DNA of 7,986 nt. It comes from Thioalkalivibrio sp. (lineage in GTDB: Bacteria; Pseudomonadota; Gammaproteobacteria; Ectothiorhodospirales; Ectothiorhodospiraceae). Shown here piece by piece: positions 4,832-7,986 of this stretch. Every line of letters starts with the position of its first letter. The stretch's first letter is position 1. Made by a program: the position numbers and the translations under genes. The notes beneath the pieces are model-generated. The model worked only from the letters and a program-made list of their open reading frames with translations. It was not told the DNA's origin and did not search any database. The stretch is from the NCBI GenBank assembly GCA_003553165.1, contig PUOZ01000184.1, positions 1-7,986 of the forward strand. Direction: 5' to 3'.

Positions 4832-7117
4832 TCAGAAGCTGGCCCCGAGGAGGAACTGCAGGCTCTGCGTGTCGTCCCCGTCCTTCTCGCGCAGGGGGAC
4901 ACCGTAGCTGAAGCTCAGCGGACCCACCGGCGACATCCAGGTCAAGGCAAGGCCCGCCGACACCCGGATCTCGTCGGCATCGAAATCGCTGAAACTCTCG
5001 TAGACCTGGCCGGCATCGACGAAGCTGCTCATGCGCACGGCCCGGTTATCGGCCGCAAAGGGCAACGGAAAATACAGTTCCACCGAGGCAGTGCTCCGGA
5101 AAGCCCCGCCGTAGGGGTCCCGATTGCTGTCGCGCGGACCCAGGCTGTTGTCCTCGAATCCGCGCACCGAACGGATACCACCCGCAAAGAAATGCTCGAA
5201 GAAAGGCAGTTCGCCGGTGCTGCCGTACCCGTCACCATAGGAGAAACCGGCCGACAGGCTCAGGGAGTAGGTGTCGGAGAGCTTGAAGATTTCCTGGCCG
5301 CTGTAGGTGAGCTGGTAGTACTCGAGATCGCTCCCCGGGACCGTGATCTCCGACCCGAGCCGATGCCGCCGGCCCGACGACGCAAAGATCACGCGGTCGC
5401 GGGTGTCGTGCGTGTACGAGACTTCCAGCGAAAACAGGTTGTACCTGTCGCCCTGACGATCAAGGAAATCGGTAATCTCGGTTGGCGTCGTCGGGACCGT
5501 GTTGATCCGCACATTCTCGAAGCCCGGGCGGATGTTGACGGTGTCGAATTCAGAGAACGGGATGCCATAGGTGACATTCGCTCCCCCGCGGTCGGACGAG
5601 AACCGCGAGACATTCGCCTCCTCCGCATCGATCTTCTGATAGAAGATCGAGAAACCCCGGCTGGCTCCGTGGATCGTGTAATGCGGGTTCAGAACGCTGA
5701 GATTCACCAGCTGCGAGACCCGGCTGTTGCTGACCGACACCGTCACCCGATTGCCGGATCCCATGAAATTGTCCTGGCTCAGGCTTGCCGTCAGGAGGAT
5801 GCCCTGGTTCTGGGAGTAGCCGGCACCGAGTGAAACCGCCCCGGACAGGCGCTCGGTCACTGAGATCTCGAGATCCACCTCGTCATCACTGCCTGCGACA
5901 CGCCTGGTCTCGATGCTCGCGCTCTCCACGAATGGCAGGCGCTGCAGCCGCACGCGAGACCGGTCCACCTGTTCGCCGTTGAACCAGGCACCTTCCATCT
6001 GCCGAAGCTCTCGCCGGTACACGCTCTCCTGCGTGCGGGTATTGCCCGTGATGGAGATGCGCCGGACATAGACACGCGGACCGGGATCGACGAAGTAGGT
6101 CAGCGCCACTGTCCGTGCGTCCTCGTCCACCTCCGGGATCGGATTGACGTTGGCGAAGGCAAAGCCATCGAGAGTCAGGCGCCGGGTGATGTCCTCGGCC
6201 GAATCGACGACACGTCGGCGCGAGAAGATCTGGCCAGGCTCCACCGTGATCAGCTCCTCCAACTCCGCCGCAGGCACGACCATCTCCCCGGCGAGACCGA
6301 CCGAGCCGATGGTGAAGCGGTCACCCTCGTCGATGTTGATGGTGATGTAGATATCCCTGCGGTCCGGCGTCAGGGTCACCTGCGTCGAATCGACATCGAA
6401 ATTCAGGAAGCCCTCGTCGAGGTAGCGCGAGCGCAGACGTTCGAGGTCGCCGGAAAGCTTCTCCCGGGAATAATTGTCCCGCCGGCTGAAGAAGGCCCAC
6501 CACCGCGGCACCCCCGATTCGAAGCGGCGTGTCAATTCACGATTGTCGAAGGCCTCGTTGCCGACAACGTTCACCTCGCGAATCTTCGCCACACGGCCTT
6601 CGGCAATCGTGATGTCCACATCAACCCGGTTGCGCGGCAACTCGGTGATCTCGATGTCGATCTGCACGTTATAGCGGCCACGGGCCAGGTATTGCTGACG
6701 CAGTTCGTTCTCGACCCGGTCCAGGATGGTCCGGTTGAACACGCGGCCGCGCTGCAGCCCGACCGTTCGGAGCGCATCGGTCAGTCCCTCGGAGGGTATG
6801 TCGCGGTTGCCGGTGAAACGGATTTCGTTGATCGCCGGACGCTCCTGGACGATGACGACCAGGATGTTGCCCCGCCGCGCCAACTGCACGTCGGAAAAGA
6901 AGCCGGTCTGAAACAGTGCTCGGATGACCTCGGCGCTACGTGCGTCGTCGAAGGCATCCCCGACCTGAACCGGCAGATACGTCAGCGTGGTGCCCGCGGT
7001 GATGCGCTCCAGCCCCTCGATCTCGATGTCATCGATGACGTAGGACTGCGCCCAAAGCCCTGCGGAGGCCAGCAGCAGTCCGTACAGCGTCAATGCCTGC
7101 AAAAGGAGTCGAGTCAT
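4832..7117 (-). CDS. bamA: Outer membrane protein assembly factor BamA
   Basis: BamA is the core Omp85 insertase that folds beta-barrel proteins into the outer membrane. The product has 761 residues (E. coli 810). Residues 1-23 are a Sec signal peptide (MTRLLLQALTLYGLLL, with a likely cut after WA at 23). Five POTRA domains follow at roughly 25-92, 93-174, 176-265, 267-346 and 348-422; examples are YVIDDIEIEGLERI, NEIRFTGNRD, IREVNVVGNEAF and VRRISITGNTRT. The 16-stranded barrel runs from about 425 to the end. It contains LSQDNFMGSGN near its start, the conserved SVRGFEDNSLGPRD segment of loop 6 (VRGF at 651-654), and the terminal phenylalanine of the beta-signal (FLLGASF). The shortfall against E. 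coli probably lies mostly in extracellular loops. The start at 7117-7115 gives the signal peptide directly. The Shine-Dalgarno match before it is weak (GGCGACAG). It lies 41 nt after rseP and 49 nt before skp. Confidence 0.98.
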   Translation of the reverse strand: MTRLLLQALTLYGLLLASAGLWAQSYVIDDIEIEGLERITAGTTLTYLPVQVGDAFDDARSAEVIRALFQTGFFSDVQLARRGNILVVIVQERPAINEIRFTGNRDIPSEGLTDALRTVGLQRGRVFNRTILDRVENELRQQYLARGRYNVQIDIEITELPRNRVDVDITIAEGRVAKIREVNVVGNEAFDNRELTRRFESGVPRWWAFFSRRDNYSREKLSGDLERLRSRYLDEGFLNFDVDSTQVTLTPDRRDIYITINIDEGDRFTIGSVGLAGEMVVPAAELEELITVEPGQIFSRRRVVDSAEDITRRLTLDGFAFANVNPIPEVDEDARTVALTYFVDPGPRVYVRRISITGNTRTQESVYRRELRQMEGAWFNGEQVDRSRVRLQRLPFVESASIETRRVAGSDDEVDLEISVTERLSGAVSLGAGYSQNQGILLTASLSQDNFMGSGNRVTVSVSNSRVSQLVNLSVLNPHYTIHGASRGFSIFYQKIDAEEANVSRFSSDRGGANVTYGIPFSEFDTVNIRPGFENVRINTVPTTPTEITDFLDRQGDRYNLFSLEVSYTHDTRDRVIFASSGRRHRLGSEITVPGSDLEYYQLTYSGQEIFKLSDTYSLSLSAGFSYGDGYGSTGELPFFEHFFAGGIRSVRGFEDNSLGPRDSNRDPYGGAFRSTASVELYFPLPFAADNRAVRMSSFVDAGQVYESFSDFDADEIRVSAGLALTWMSPVGPLSFSYGVPLREKDGDDTQSLQFLLGASF

Positions 7118-7158
7118 TAATCTGTCGCCAAAATCGATGGGCTGCGAACGCTGCCTGG

Positions 7159-7986
7159 TTACCCGAACAAGCGTGTGAAATCGTTGTACAACGCCAGGAG
7201 CATCAATCCCGCAATGGCCACCAGGCCCAGCTGCTGGCCGATCAGCTGGGTGCGTTCGGAGACCGCACTACCCTTGATCCACTCCACCAGATTGAACATC
7301 AGGTGACCACCATCCAGCACCGGGATGGGTAGCAGGTTGATGATCCCCAGCGAGACACTGACCAGCGCGAGGAAACCAAGGAAGGCCGTGATCCCGATGA
7401 TCGCGGTCATGCCCGCGAACTCGGCGATTGTAACCGGTCCGGCGATGTTTTTGACCGAGGCCTCGCCGGTAATCATGCGCCCCAGGACGCGCAGGGTCAG
7501 GACACTGACCTCCCAGGTGCGTGCGGCACCGTTGGCCAGACCTTCCACCGGGCCCAGCCGGATCAGCGTCGACATCTCCCGGATCTGTGGCTGATCCGTG
7601 TCCACACCCGCGCCGATGCGGCCCATCGATTCTCCTTCGATCTCGACGCGCGCGGGTCTCACCTGGAGTTCCAGGCTGCCGCCGGCGCGGCTGACCCGCA
7701 CCCGCAGGGTTTCCTCGGGAGCGGCCTGGATGGCGGCCACCCAGTCGGCCCAGGACGCGACCGGCTCGCCGTCCACGCTGAGCACGCGATCCCCGGCCTG
7801 CAGGCCGGCCTCGGCGGCAGGGCTCCCGCGTTCGACGGTGCCGATCAACGGCTCGAGCACCGGCCGGAACGGCCGGATACCCAGGCGTTCCAGGAACTGC
7901 CCCTCGCCCAGGAGTTCACGCCGGTTCTCCAGGGTCAGCGTGCGCCGCAACTCACGCCCATCGCGGTCGAGCACGGTAATCACGAC
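7159..7986 (-). CDS. rseP: RIP zinc metalloprotease RseP, C-terminal part (N-terminus outside window)
   Basis: RseP is the inner-membrane site-2 protease that cleaves the anti-sigma factor RseA, releasing sigma-E when outer-membrane protein folding fails. About 275 residues are visible of roughly 450. The N-terminal HEXXH zinc site and first membrane segments lie beyond the window edge. The visible part starts in the region between the two PDZ domains. A PDZ domain follows (GTVERGSPAAEAGLQAGDRV, then LSVDGEPV), then a linker and a hydrophobic segment (MTAIIGITAFLGFLALVSVS). The third zinc-ligand motif is NLLPIPVLDGGHLMF, with its Asp codon at 7314-7312. A last membrane helix (LVAIAGLMLLALYND) precedes the TAA. 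GTG at 7983-7981 could look like a start but lies inside the domain, so this is a truncation by the window only. Its place just before bamA matches the conserved cluster, in which sigma-E control and Bam assembly are linked. Confidence 0.96.
   Translation of the reverse strand, partial: VVITVLDRDGRELRRTLTLENRRELLGEGQFLERLGIRPFRPVLEPLIGTVERGSPAAEAGLQAGDRVLSVDGEPVASWADWVAAIQAAPEETLRVRVSRAGGSLELQVRPARVEIEGESMGRIGAGVDTDQPQIREMSTLIRLGPVEGLANGAARTWEVSVLTLRVLGRMITGEASVKNIAGPVTIAEFAGMTAIIGITAFLGFLALVSVSLGIINLLPIPVLDGGHLMFNLVEWIKGSAVSERTQLIGQQLGLVAIAGLMLLALYNDFTRLFG

Noticed and set aside
7118..7158. Possible sigma-E promoter between rseP and bamA
   Set aside because: No convincing GGAACTT-type -35 with a spaced TCTGA-type -10 is visible in these 41 bp.

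Overview
This is a GC-rich chromosomal window from a Gram-negative bacterium, most likely a gammaproteobacterium. The gene order rseP-bamA-skp-(lpxD)-fabZ-lpxA is the conserved envelope-biogenesis cluster, and LpxA carries a Pseudomonas-like acyl-pocket sequence. A finer guess (Chromatiales/Ectothiorhodospiraceae-like) is inference only.

Layout. On the + strand, 1-1676 is the C-terminal two thirds of a glycogen phosphorylase whose start lies outside the window. It is followed at 1715-2389 by a small cytoplasmic protein that joins a thioredoxin-like fold (CPHC) to HEAT-like repeats. Positions 2390-2683 form a convergent intergenic region. It holds two inverted copies of a roughly 32-36 bp palindromic repeat and some shorter dyads. 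From 2684 to the right edge everything is on the - strand. Read in the direction of transcription (right to left) the genes are: the C-terminal part of the site-2 protease RseP (7986-7159), bamA (7117-4832), skp/ompH (4782-4270), a wrecked lpxD (about 4260-3945), fabZ (3918-3463) and lpxA (3463-2684). The spacing is tight (41, 49 and 26 nt, and a 1-nt overlap between fabZ and lpxA), so this is probably one transcript.

How the genes work together. RseP cuts the anti-sigma-E factor. BamA inserts outer-membrane proteins and Skp escorts them through the periplasm. FabZ and LpxA feed fatty-acid and lipid A synthesis.

The main surprise is the slot between skp and fabZ. It normally holds about 1 kb of lpxD but is only 351 bp here. 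On the - strand it still encodes recognisable LpxD pieces: an N-terminal scrap joined directly to the C-terminal hexapeptide repeat and tail. About 230 codons, including the catalytic histidine, are missing, and there is a further one-base frameshift at an A4G4 run. Since lpxA, fabZ, bamA and skp are intact, the cell presumably keeps lipid A and has another lpxD elsewhere. lpxB, the usual follower of lpxA, is also absent. I see no mobile elements, CRISPR arrays, tRNAs or rRNAs.
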